A stretch of DNA of 34,466 bases from Streptomyces albipurpureus (GCF_023701525.1 NZ_JAMQAW010000011.1:330902-365367); one strand, 5' to 3'. Positions 7,921 to 15,309 are shown, counted from the first letter of the stretch. A program made the numbers and translations. Notes: generated by a model not told the origin, from the sequence alone.

Positions 7921-8240
7921 CAGAATTCCTTTCGCGAAGAAATGGTGGAGACGGGTCCTAGCTACCAGGCGAGAGGTAGGCAGAGGGCCCACAGCTACCG
8001 TGGAGGGCAACTGCTGACCTACGACGCATTTGTGCGACGTTCGTAGGGAATGATGAACCAGGTCATTTTCAGCAGGCATCAGGCCAGGCGCGTACACGGC
8101 TCACGGCAGACGGAAAACATCACCCGAATAGAGACACCAAGCTCCGAAGCGGCGGTATCCGTAATGGATCGAGCGGCTACCCAACCCGTTGCGTGTCGGA
8201 ATATGGAGGCCGTCATGGTTCCTCTACGGTGACCCTCATG
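7921..8240. promoter_or_regulatory. Divergent leader region with a possible five-codon leader ORF
   Basis: This 320-bp gap lies between the leftward collagen-like gene and the group II intron candidate that precedes rmlA. No credible protein gene is present. Promoters for both directions are expected here, but no convincing -35/-10 pair stands out. Near the right end a perfect GGAGG (8205-8209) precedes ATG at 8215, opening a five-codon frame (MVPLR) that stops at 8230-8232. The sequence CTCATG at 8235-8240 forms the likely 5' exon end of the intron. The leader ORF is a suggestion only. Confidence 0.35.
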
Positions 8241-8756
8241 GTGCGTCCTGAAAGCTGGCCTAATCCTGCGAGTGGAAATCCCATCCGGGTAGAAACCGCG
8301 GTACCCGGCAGTAGGTCCCGGTTCGTGGTGGAGACGCGGCGGGCTGAATAAGCGTTCCGAGTTAACGGGCTGAACATGACGGCGAGAACCTCGTTCTCCA
8401 GGGGTACGGAGTACTGCCCGTGCGCATGGTTTGGGTGGGAAACGAAGAAGCCCGTCTACCCAGGCCAGACGTCAGGCATGAGACCCGACGTATAAGCCGA
8501 TGGTTAAATCGTCAAGGGACAGCGGGAGCCCGAGCAGGGCGCAATACCGCTGATCGGCGCGCGACGGGACGCGCTGGGAGAGAAGGGCCTGAGAAAGGAC
8601 GCGGCCGGTACTCTCTGCGTGGAAAAATCCGCTATCCGAAGGCAGTGCAACCCATGTCAGGAAGGTCACCGGTAAGCCGTATGCGGGAAAAGCACACATG
8701 GCGAGCGAAAGGGGGACGGGGAAGCAGGCCTGCACAGGCACCGCGCCCCTGACTAC
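8241..8756 (+). ncRNA. Group II intron candidate without reverse-transcriptase ORF
   Basis: The segment begins with the consensus 5' end GTGCG at 8241 and continues with domain-I-like sequence (GTGGAAATCCCATCCGGGTAG, 8271-8291). A loop at 8474-8486, closed by ACGTC/GACGT arms, contains CATGAG (8477-8482), exactly complementary to CTCATG, the six bases just before 8241. That is the expected EBS1-IBS1 pairing. Around 8672-8706 a domain-V-like element reads AAGCCGTATGCGGGAAAAGC and then CACACATGGC, including the AGC triad and a GAAA loop, although its lower stem is imperfect. The 3' end is probably GACTAC at 8751-8756, followed by CC and the rmlA start codon. At about 516 nt there is no room for a maturase, so any splicing or mobility would need one in trans. 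It lies in the rml operon leader. It could also be a degraded relic. A covariance-model search would decide. Confidence 0.68.
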
Positions 8757-8758
8757 CC

Positions 8759-9688
8759 ATGCGTGGAATTCTGCTGGCCGGCGGTACCGGGTCGCGGCTC
8801 TGGCCGTTGACCCGTTCCGTTTCCAAACAGCTTCTACCGGTTTTCGACAAGCCGATGGTCTATTACCCGCTCTCCACTCTGGTACTGGCGAGGGTGAGTG
8901 AGGTTCTTGTCATCACGACCCCGGAACACCAGGAACAGTTCCGCTCGCTGCTCGGCGACGGCAGTCAACTCGGTCTGCGCATCGACTATGCGACGCAGGA
9001 GCGTCCGGAAGGAATCGCCCAGGCGTTTCTGCTGGGTTCCGATTTCATCGGGGACGAGTCCGTCGTGCTGATCCTCGGTGACAACATCTTCCATGGCTCG
9101 GGGCTGAGCGCCCGGCTGGCACAGGACGACCGCACGCGCGGCGGCCATGTCTTCGCGTACCAGGTCGCGAACCCCTCGGCCTATGGCGTGGTCGAGTTCG
9201 ACGACCACGGCAGAGCGCTGTCGATCGAGGAGAAGCCCGCCCGCCCGAGGTCCCGGTACGCCGTGCCCGGACTGTACTTCTACGACAACCGCGTCGTGGA
9301 GATCGCCCGTGGGCTGCGGCCCAGCGCACGTGGCGAGTTGGAGATCACCGATCTCAACCGTGCCTATCTGGAGGCCGGCGAACTCCGTGTCACCCGGCTC
9401 GACCGGGGCACCGCCTGGCTGGACACGGGCACCTTCGCTTCCATGGTCCAGGCGTCGGAGTTCGTCCGGGTCGTCGAAGAGCGCCAAGGTCTCAAGATCG
9501 GCTGTGTGGAGGAAGCGGCCTGGCGGGTCGGCTTGATCGATGACGACCAACTCCGCACCCTGGCCCGTCCGCTCCTCACGAGTGGATACGGGCGGTACCT
9601 GCTGGACCTGTTGGACCATGACGGCCAGTGCGCCGTCGTATCGCCGCGGGACGGCGGATCGCAGGGGCAGTCAGTGGCGACCGTCTGA
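8759..9688 (+). CDS. rmlA: Glucose-1-phosphate thymidylyltransferase
   Basis: A 309-residue nucleotidyltransferase that makes dTDP-glucose from glucose-1-phosphate and dTTP, the first step of dTDP-L-rhamnose synthesis. The signature GILLAGGTGSRLWPLT is at residues 3-18, KQLLPVFDKPMVYYPLS at 23-39, the metal-binding LGDNIFHG near 107, and EEKP and GTAWLDTGTF further on. Length is normal for RmlA. The ATG at 8759 gives the canonical N-terminus, yet no Shine-Dalgarno is visible in the bases just upstream, which belong to the intron candidate. Translation may therefore depend on the leader structure or on splicing. It is first in the order rmlA-C-B-D, 34 bp before rmlC. Confidence 0.95.
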   Translation: MRGILLAGGTGSRLWPLTRSVSKQLLPVFDKPMVYYPLSTLVLARVSEVLVITTPEHQEQFRSLLGDGSQLGLRIDYATQERPEGIAQAFLLGSDFIGDESVVLILGDNIFHGSGLSARLAQDDRTRGGHVFAYQVANPSAYGVVEFDDHGRALSIEEKPARPRSRYAVPGLYFYDNRVVEIARGLRPSARGELEITDLNRAYLEAGELRVTRLDRGTAWLDTGTFASMVQASEFVRVVEERQGLKIGCVEEAAWRVGLIDDDQLRTLARPLLTSGYGRYLLDLLDHDGQCAVVSPRDGGSQGQSVATV

Positions 9689-9722
9689 CGGAAAGTCGGC
9701 GGAGACGGAAGGAACGCTACAG

Positions 9723-10346
9723 GTGAGACCGCTGGGTATCGAAGGCGCCTGGGTGGACAGACCACGGGTGTTCACGGATCGGAGGGGACGCTTCCATGAG
9801 TGGTTCAAGGCCGATCGGTTCCGTGAGCTGACCGGTCACCAGCTGCCCCTGGAGCAGGCGAACTGCTCCAGGTCCGGGCGCGGCACCCTGAGGGGCATCC
9901 ACTACGCCGCGGTCCCGCCGGGGCAGGCCAAGTATGTGACGTGCGTCAGCGGGGCGGTGCTCGACGTCGTGGTGGACATCCGCACCGGCTCCCCGACCTT
10001 CGGCACCTGGGAGGCGGTACGCCTCGATGACCGGGAGCATCGGGCGGTGTATCTCTCGGAGGGCCTCGGCCACGCCTTCATGGCGCTGGAGGAAGGCTCC
10101 ATCGTGGTCTACCTCTGTTCCGAAGGGTACGCGCCGCACAGGGAGTTCGGGATTCACCCGCTCGATCCGGAGTTGGCGATCGACTGGCCCGACGGTCTCA
10201 CCCCCGACCTCTCCGACAAGGACGCCGCGGCACCCACACTGGCGGAGGCCGAGCTGCGGGGCCTGTTGCCCACCTACCAGCAGTGCGTCGCCCATCGGCA
10301 GCAGCTGCGGTCCACACACCAGGGGGAAACATGCGTCTCCTCGTGA
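9723..10346 (+). CDS. rmlC: dTDP-4-dehydrorhamnose 3,5-epimerase
   Basis: A 207-residue cupin-fold epimerase that converts dTDP-4-keto-6-deoxyglucose to dTDP-4-keto-L-rhamnose. Visible motifs are RGRFHEWFK, QANCSRSGRGTLRGIHY with the catalytic His, KYVTCVSGAVLDVVVDIR, the second core GLGHAFMALEEGSIVVYLCS, and YAPHREFGIHPLDPEL. The start is a GTG at 9723 with GGAAGGA about 9 bases upstream; the longer open frame upstream is the rmlA shadow. The 3' end overlaps the start of rmlB by 16 bp, which implies translational coupling. The C-terminus is slightly longer than the classical enzyme. Confidence 0.93.
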   Translation: MRPLGIEGAWVDRPRVFTDRRGRFHEWFKADRFRELTGHQLPLEQANCSRSGRGTLRGIHYAAVPPGQAKYVTCVSGAVLDVVVDIRTGSPTFGTWEAVRLDDREHRAVYLSEGLGHAFMALEEGSIVVYLCSEGYAPHREFGIHPLDPELAIDWPDGLTPDLSDKDAAAPTLAEAELRGLLPTYQQCVAHRQQLRSTHQGETCVSS

Positions 10347-11305
10347 CCGGCGGAGCCGGGTTCATCGGTTCGGAATTCGTCCGCGGCTGGCTGCGATCCG
10401 ATCCGGCGGCACATGTCACCGTCCTCGACGCACTCACCTATTCCGGGGTCGAGGAGAACCTCGCGTCCGTCGCGCACCATCCCGGGTACCGGTTCGTTCG
10501 CGGCGACGTATGCGATCCCGATGTGGTCGACCAGGTGATGGCGGGACAGGACGCGGTCGTGCACTTCGCGGCCGAGTCGCATGTGGACCGGTCGATCGAG
10601 GGCGCCGGGCCCTTCGTCCGCACCAATGTCGTCGGCACCCAGGTCCTGTTGGACGCGGCGCTGCGCCACCGTGCGGGCCGGTTCGTGCAGGTGTCGACGG
10701 ACGAGGTGTACGGCTCGATCAGCGAGGGCTCATGGACCGAGGAGTGGCCGCTCGCGCCCAGTTCCCCGTACTCCGCGACCAAGAGCGCGGCCGACCTCCT
10801 CGTCCTCGCCTACCACCGCACCCACGGTCTGGACGTCGTGGTCACCCGGTGCACCAACAACTACGGGCCCCACCAGTTCCCCGAGAAGGTGATCCCGCTG
10901 TTCATCACCCGCCTGATCGACGGGAGAACCGTCCCCCTCTACGGCGACGGTCGCCATATCCGCGACTGGCTGCATGTATCCGACCACTGCCGCGGCATCG
11001 AACTCGCCCTACACGGCGGTAAACCCGGCGAGGTCTACCACATCGGCGGCGGGACCGAGGTCAGCAACCACGAGCTCACCGGACTGCTCCTCGACGCCGT
11101 CGGCGCCGACTGGGACCGGGTCACCCGGGTGGCCGACCGCAAGGGCCACGACCTGCGCTACTCGCTGGACGACAGCAAGATCCGCGAACAGCTCGGCTAC
11201 GCGCCCGAGGTCCCGTTCACGGAGGGCCTCGCGGCCACGGTCGACTGGTACCGGGGCAACCGCTCCTGGTGGGAGCCGCTCAAGGCCGGGTCGGAGCGAG
11301 CATGA
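10331..11305 (+). CDS. rmlB: dTDP-glucose 4,6-dehydratase
   Basis: A 324-residue extended short-chain dehydrogenase that converts dTDP-glucose to dTDP-4-keto-6-deoxyglucose with bound NAD. The Rossmann motif TGGAGFIGS begins at residue 6. STDEVYGS holds the active-site Thr-Asp-Glu, YSATKSAADLL supplies the Tyr-x-x-x-Lys pair, and RCTNNYGPHQFPEK is diagnostic of RmlB. The ATG at 10331 is preceded by AGGGGGAA and lies inside the end of rmlC. The stop TGA shares bases with the rmlD start (ATGA). The tight overlaps show a single translationally coupled operon. Confidence 0.96.
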   Translation: MRLLVTGGAGFIGSEFVRGWLRSDPAAHVTVLDALTYSGVEENLASVAHHPGYRFVRGDVCDPDVVDQVMAGQDAVVHFAAESHVDRSIEGAGPFVRTNVVGTQVLLDAALRHRAGRFVQVSTDEVYGSISEGSWTEEWPLAPSSPYSATKSAADLLVLAYHRTHGLDVVVTRCTNNYGPHQFPEKVIPLFITRLIDGRTVPLYGDGRHIRDWLHVSDHCRGIELALHGGKPGEVYHIGGGTEVSNHELTGLLLDAVGADWDRVTRVADRKGHDLRYSLDDSKIREQLGYAPEVPFTEGLAATVDWYRGNRSWWEPLKAGSERA

Positions 11306-12237
11306 CGGAAGCGACCGCGAGCACGGCGTGGCTGGTGACCGGCGCGGGCGGGATGCTCGGCCGGGACGTACTGGCGGAACTCGTCGCCGCCCCGGGCACC
11401 GCGGTGACCGGGCGGACCCGCGGCGAGCTGGACCTCACCGACCCGGAGGCCGTGCGCGCGGCGGTCGCCGCACACCGCGTGGTCGTCAACTGCGCCGCCT
11501 GGACGGATGTGGACGGCGCCGAGGCGGACGAGGCCGCGGCGACCGCCGTCAACGGCACCGGCGTACGGCATCTCGCAGACGCCTGCGCCGAGACGGGGGC
11601 GGTCCTGCTCCACATCTCCACCGACTACGTCCTCCCCGGCGACGCCGACCGGCCGTACGCCGAGGACGCGCCGACCGGGCCGCTCAACGCGTACGGTCGG
11701 GGCAAACTACTGGGCGAGCGGATGGTGGCCGAACTGCTCCCGCGCAGCGGCTACACCGTGCGCACCGCCTGGCTGTACGGCACCCGCGGACACAACTTCG
11801 TGGCGACGATGCTCGAACTCGCCCGCCGAAGGGCGACCGTGGAGGTGGTCGCGGACCAGTACGGCCAGCCCACCTGGTCGGCGGTGCTCGCCCGGCAAGT
11901 GGCCGCGCTGGGCCGTGCCGCGCTGGCCGGACGGGCCCCGGCGGGCGTCTACCACGGCACGGCGGCCGGGAGCACGACCTGGTACGGGCTGGCCCGGGAG
12001 GTGTACCGACTGAGCGGGCTCGACCCCGATCGCGTCCGGCCCGTCGACTCCAAGGCGTTCCCCAGACCTGCTGTCCGACCGGCGTACGGGGTGCTGGGAC
12101 ATGGCGGATGGGCGCGGACCGGGGTCTGCTGTCAGCCGAGCTGGCGGGACCAACTGGCGACGGCTCTGGAGACTCCCCGGTTCGCGGAACCGGCCGCCGC
12201 CGCTCGTGCCGCGGCCCTCGCCCTGGTGGCAGGGTGA
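11302..12237 (+). CDS. rmlD: dTDP-4-dehydrorhamnose reductase
   Basis: A 311-residue SDR-family reductase that completes dTDP-L-rhamnose by reducing the 4-keto group with NAD(P)H. Motifs are VTGAGGMLGRDV near the N-terminus, VVNCAAWTDVDGAE, ISTDYV, the catalytic YGRGKLLGE (Tyr-x-x-x-Lys) and RTAWLYGTRGHNF. The ATG overlaps the rmlB stop by four bases. It ends 27 bp from the convergent glycosyltransferase gene. The product presumably feeds rhamnosyltransferases that build a cell-wall or surface glycan; such a transferase may be the neighbouring gene, but that is not shown. Confidence 0.95.
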   Translation: MTEATASTAWLVTGAGGMLGRDVLAELVAAPGTAVTGRTRGELDLTDPEAVRAAVAAHRVVVNCAAWTDVDGAEADEAAATAVNGTGVRHLADACAETGAVLLHISTDYVLPGDADRPYAEDAPTGPLNAYGRGKLLGERMVAELLPRSGYTVRTAWLYGTRGHNFVATMLELARRRATVEVVADQYGQPTWSAVLARQVAALGRAALAGRAPAGVYHGTAAGSTTWYGLAREVYRLSGLDPDRVRPVDSKAFPRPAVRPAYGVLGHGGWARTGVCCQPSWRDQLATALETPRFAEPAAAARAAALALVAG

Positions 12238-12264
12238 GGGCGCGGTACGAGCCGGCGTGCTGCC

Positions 12265-13539
12265 TCAGACCAGCAGCGGTCCGCCGCAGCGTGTCGCGCC
12301 CTCCTTCATGGCGATGAGGTTCGCCACCACGTAGGAGATGTTGTTCGAGGAGTGCCACTCCGTCGGGAAGTACGTCACCAGACGGGAACTCTGGAAGCGT
12401 GCCTCGATCTCGGGGACGAACGCCCGGTACTGGTCATCCGTGTAGTACCAGAAGGAGTTCTCGTTGTAGAACGCGACATGGGTGGGGTCCTGGTAGGCCC
12501 CGCGCCCGTCCGAGCTGGGCGTCGTGGTCAGCAGCATCCCGCCGGGTGCCAGCAGCCGGTACAGCTCGTTGATCAGCGGCACCTTCGCGGGTACGTGCTC
12601 CAGGAAGTCCACCGCGCGGATCAGGCCGACCGAGTTGTCCGGCAGGTCCAGCCGATCGGGCAGCGTCGCCACGATGTCCACGCCCTCGCCCGGGTGCTGG
12701 TCCACACCCAGATAGCCCGGGGGCTTCCGGTGGGCCGCGCCGAGGTCCAGCGCGAGCAGCCCACGGCGCCGGCTCCAGGCCAGGGCGTTGGCCTCGACGT
12801 ACTTGTCGTAGAGGGCGACGGTCTCCCGCTGGATGTGAGCGTTGACCTCCGCGTCACGCTGGGTGTTTTCCGCGTGCATGCGTTGGAGGTAGAGACAGCG
12901 CTCGATGTGGTGGAAGTCGCCCACCTGGAACAGTCGGCACATCAGGTCCTGGTCGTCCAGGACCGAGCGGGTGGCGTCGTAGCCGCCGACCTTTGTGTAG
13001 GCGTCCCTGCGGAACGCGCGCACATGGTTGGGCGCGTACCAGATGTACGAGACGTTGTGCGGCGTCGGCGCCATGGTCTTGGCGGCCAGCAACTGCTGGC
13101 CGTCGACGACCACCTCCTCGTACTGCCAGCCGTGCGCCTCGTTGAACCGGGAGTCGTCCCGCCCGCCGTCCTCGGTGATCTGGGCGGTGTTGCTGTGCAC
13201 GAAGACGGCGTCCGGGTTGTCGTCGAACGCCTTCTCCAACTCGGCCAGACAGTCGCGGGCCAGCAGGTCGTCATGGTCGAGTTCCACCAGGATCTCGCCC
13301 CGGGCGAGTTCGCAGGCCCTGCGCTTGGTCGCGCCGACGCCCCGGATCTCGTCGGCGATCTCCACCCGGACCCGCTCGTCGGGTCGCTCGGGCCGCCACC
13401 GGGCGCCGTTGTTGAGGAGGACGATCCACTCCCAGTCCCGGCAGGACTGCGCCTGGAGCGTCGCCAGGCACTCGTCCAGGAATCGCGGCCGGTGACTGGG
13501 CGTGAAGATGGAGAACTTGGGTGTCGCGGTCGACGTCAT
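12265..13539 (-). CDS. Fused family-2 glycosyltransferase and SAM-dependent methyltransferase
   Basis: A 424-residue two-domain protein. Residues 1 to about 230 are a GT-A glycosyltransferase-2 domain: FSIFTPSHRP start, DWEWIVLLNNG, and the metal-binding DHDD at 88-91 in ELDHDDLL, then LDDQDLMCRLF. Residues about 260 to 424 look like a class I methyltransferase: LALDLGAAHRKPPGYLGVDQ as the SAM-binding region and IRAVDFLEHVP followed by LINELYRLLAPGGMLLTTTP, as in methyltransferase type 11. No signal peptide or membrane segment is visible, so it acts in the cytoplasm. Next to the rhamnose genes, it may transfer and methylate a sugar on a surface polymer; acceptor and donor are unknown. The start ATG at 13539 lies 6 bp behind the TPR gene stop, so the two are co-transcribed. 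Confidence 0.85.
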   Translation of the reverse strand: MTSTATPKFSIFTPSHRPRFLDECLATLQAQSCRDWEWIVLLNNGARWRPERPDERVRVEIADEIRGVGATKRRACELARGEILVELDHDDLLARDCLAELEKAFDDNPDAVFVHSNTAQITEDGGRDDSRFNEAHGWQYEEVVVDGQQLLAAKTMAPTPHNVSYIWYAPNHVRAFRRDAYTKVGGYDATRSVLDDQDLMCRLFQVGDFHHIERCLYLQRMHAENTQRDAEVNAHIQRETVALYDKYVEANALAWSRRRGLLALDLGAAHRKPPGYLGVDQHPGEGVDIVATLPDRLDLPDNSVGLIRAVDFLEHVPAKVPLINELYRLLAPGGMLLTTTPSSDGRGAYQDPTHVAFYNENSFWYYTDDQYRAFVPEIEARFQSSRLVTYFPTEWHSSNNISYVVANLIAMKEGATRCGGPLLV

Positions 13540-13545
13540 CTGCGG

Positions 13546-14187
13546 CTACCTGTCTGGGGTCTCGGAGTTCACGGCGGCTTCGGTGTCCTCGTTGGGTGCT
13601 GGGCTGCGGTCGACCGATTCCTGGAAGGATTCGGGCACTTGGGAGCGCAGGGAGGCGTTGAGCTCGACGGCGTGGCGGTAGGCCTCCCGCGCCTGCTTGT
13701 CCTGGCCCTTGCCGGCCAGCGTCTCGCCGATGTGGAAGTAGGCGGTGGACGCCTTCGGGTCGACGATGACGGCCCGTCGCAGCAGCCTGAGTGCCTCATC
13801 GGGGTCACTCGTCTTCAGCAGCAGCGCCTTGTTGAAGAGCGCCGAGGTGTACGACGAGTCGGTCTTCAGTGCGGCGTCGTAGGCCTTGCGGGCGTCCGCC
13901 CGGCGACCCTCGTTCTGGGCGAGGACGCCGAGGTTGTACCAGGCGAACTTGTTCTTCGGGTCCAGGGTCAGGACGCGTTCGAAGGTGGCCTTCGCGTTGG
14001 GGATGTCCTGGTAGCGGACCAGCAAGAGGCCGGACTCCAGCAGGGCGTCGGTCTTGAGCCGGTCGTTGTTGACGTTGTCGAAGGCGGTGTCGTTCGATGC
14101 CGGGTCCGAGGGCGTCACGACGGCCCAGACGACCGCGCCGGCAGCGAGCGCGAGCGCCGCTCCGACTCCTGTCCAAATTCTTCTCAT
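13546..14187 (-). CDS. Membrane-anchored TPR protein
   Basis: A 213-residue protein with one N-terminal hydrophobic segment (residues 5-26) that should act as an uncleaved anchor or signal peptide, followed by an extracytoplasmic region with about four tetratricopeptide repeats. Typical repeat cores are AWYNLGVLAQNEGRRADARKA, ALFNKALLLKTSDPDEALRL and AYFHIGETLAGKGQDKQARE. The C-terminus is acidic and disordered. TPR proteins are scaffolds; the partner is unknown. It is the first gene of a two-gene unit with the glycosyltransferase-methyltransferase, so it may organise a glycan assembly complex at the membrane. The ATG at 14187 has only a weak ribosome site. Confidence 0.8.
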   Translation of the reverse strand: MRRIWTGVGAALALAAGAVVWAVVTPSDPASNDTAFDNVNNDRLKTDALLESGLLLVRYQDIPNAKATFERVLTLDPKNKFAWYNLGVLAQNEGRRADARKAYDAALKTDSSYTSALFNKALLLKTSDPDEALRLLRRAVIVDPKASTAYFHIGETLAGKGQDKQAREAYRHAVELNASLRSQVPESFQESVDRSPAPNEDTEAAVNSETPDR

Positions 14188-14650
14188 TTGTCATCATTCA
14201 GGTCGATACCGGATACGGCGGTCAAGGTAACGACGCGCCCGCCGTGCCGCCATCTCCCAGGGGCCCGGCTTCCCGTAGACCACTCGAACGTACGCAGAGC
14301 CCGCCGAGCCCCCCACCTAAAGGGAGTCCGGTTCGCGTATTTCGCAGCCGATCATCCTATTTACCTCTCGCCAGCTGGAGGGGGTTCCAGCCGTTTCGCG
14401 TCCAGAGCGGACAAGGCCCACTCGTCGCGAAAGATCCACGGCCAGCCGCGGCGCCACGAGACCGAAGCGACCAGCCCCGCGACCAGCCCCGGGCGCCGGA
14501 CCGGATCGCCCATCACCCATGCCGCACAGGCCAGACACACAGCACCCACCTCAACCCCGCCCGCGCACCCCTCAGGGACGCCGTCCAGCCCGCCCCCGGG
14601 AGGCGCCACCAGACCGCCTGACCCCCAACCGGTCCCCAAGAACGACGGAA
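14188..14650. other. Gene-free gap between the TPR gene and the tRNA-Pro att site
   Basis: I see no credible gene in these 463 bp. The leftward TPR gene promoter should lie within roughly the first 100-150 bp. Near the right edge is GACCCCCAACCGGTCCCCAA (from 14620), matched by a near-identical copy at 14841-14860 on the other side of the att core. Open frames crossing this region have low-complexity, non-family translations. Confidence 0.5.
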
Positions 14651-14680
14651 AGGCGGTACCGGATTTCTCCGATACCGCCT
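14651..14680 (-). terminator. Hairpin downstream of the tRNA-Pro fragment
   Basis: AGGCGGTA (14651-14658) and TACCGCCT (14673-14680) are perfect reverse complements, and the stem continues inward through CCGGA/TCC-type pairs to a small loop. It lies 17 bp beyond the tRNA 3' end on the tRNA strand, the usual place for the terminator of a single tRNA gene. It presumably served the original tRNA-Pro transcript. Confidence 0.7.
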
Positions 14681-14697
14681 ACGACCTGCGAAAACGC

Positions 14698-14742
14698 TGG
14701 TCGGGACGACAGGATTTGAACCTGAGACCCCTTGACCCCCAG
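14698..14742 (-). tRNA. 3' half of a tRNA-Pro gene (attachment-site duplicate)
   Basis: On the minus strand this reads from the anticodon loop (CTGGGGG) through TCAAG, a variable loop, the T arm CAGG-TTCAAAT-CCTG, the acceptor strand CGTCCCG, discriminator A and encoded CCA (ending at 14698). It looks like the last 45 bases of a Streptomyces tRNA-Pro(GGG). The 5' half (D arm and acceptor 5' strand) is absent: sequence beyond 14742 does not continue a tRNA. This is the signature of a tyrosine-integrase element that recombined at the tRNA 3' half, leaving a partial copy at the distal end. The orientation places the inserted DNA to the right and predicts an intact tRNA-Pro at its other end. The isoacceptor assignment is from memory of the family, not a search. 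Confidence 0.65.
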
Positions 14743-14757
14743 GAGTGAGGGTCAAGG
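14730..14757. other. Inverted repeat at the tRNA/island junction (core att candidate)
   Basis: CCTTGACCC (14730-14738) and GGGTCAAGG (14749-14757) are exact reverse complements separated by ten bases. The left arm is the tRNA anticodon stem; the right arm belongs to the island. Tyrosine integrases bind such paired core sites and exchange strands between them, so the crossover probably lies in 14739-14748. Confidence 0.55.
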
Positions 14758-15280
14758 AAATTTTCTAGACATAGCAGACTTTATTGGGGTGGGATTTGTG
14801 CAGGCGGGGGCCTGCCGTGGGCCACCGCGCATACCGTGTGGACCCCAACTGGTCCCCAAGCATGGCGGGCAACAATCGGTCAGATATAGAAGCGAGCGAG
14901 GGCCGCCGTCCCCGCTGCGGCAAGGGTGAGCACGACAGAACCCTGCCGGAGGCGGTGAGGGTACGGAGGCTGGCCGAAGCCGCGTGATCACCCTCGCGGG
15001 AACTTCCTCGACAGGTAAGTGGATGTCCGCGAACACGAGCCAGGCGCGGCTGCACTACCAGGACGCTCAAGCCTGTTCCGCAGTATCTGATGCCAGCTAG
15101 CGTCATAGCCGTCGAAGAATTTCCGGGCGAGAATACTGTGGCCTTGCGCCCCGTCTGACAGCAGACCGCGAAGGGAGCCTGCCCTAGCCTCAATTCAAAC
15201 CAATGCATTCGCTCGATCGATTCAACGCGCATTGAGGACAAAACAACACTGAAGCAGACCGAGAACCGAAGGCCATAAAT
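14758..15280. other. Gene-free left end of the island
   Basis: About 520 bp without a credible gene. It holds the second copy of the GACCCCAACTGGTCCCCAAG motif (14841-14860), a possible arm-type integrase site. Base composition is lower in GC than the chromosomal side. Short open frames here have no recognisable families or ribosome sites. Confidence 0.5.
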
Positions 15281-15301
15281 CTTACGCAGGGGGTGCGTAG
15301 G
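15281..15301 (+). promoter_or_regulatory. Palindromic operator candidate before the HTH-nuclease-NTPase gene
   Basis: TACGCA (15283-15288) and TGCGTA (15294-15299) form a perfect inverted repeat around GGGGG, extended by one more matching pair outside. It ends 9 bp before the ATG at 15310 and follows an AT-rich CATAAATC that could be a -10 element, so the transcript may be leaderless. Because the downstream protein starts with an XRE-type HTH, self-repression at this site is plausible. Confidence 0.5.
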
Positions 15302-15309
15302 ATTCGCTC

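Noticed and set aside
6871..8046. Plus-strand repetitive open frame (GALSTLSTVRTV-type) opposite the collagen gene
   Set aside because: The repeat on the real strand forces an open antisense frame. No start site or family supports it.
12352..14748. 798-residue plus-strand open frame
   Set aside because: It is antisense to the glycosyltransferase and TPR genes. Its end, RQDLNLRPLDPQE, is the known spurious translation of a tRNA 3' end.
14698..14790. Complete tRNA gene
   Set aside because: Beyond the anticodon loop the sequence does not form an anticodon 5' stem in tRNA context, a D arm or the matching CGGGACG acceptor strand. Only the 3' half is present.
14765..15241. 158-residue minus-strand open frame at the island end
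   Set aside because: No family pattern and no ribosome site, and it crosses the att-like motif. I treat the region as non-coding.
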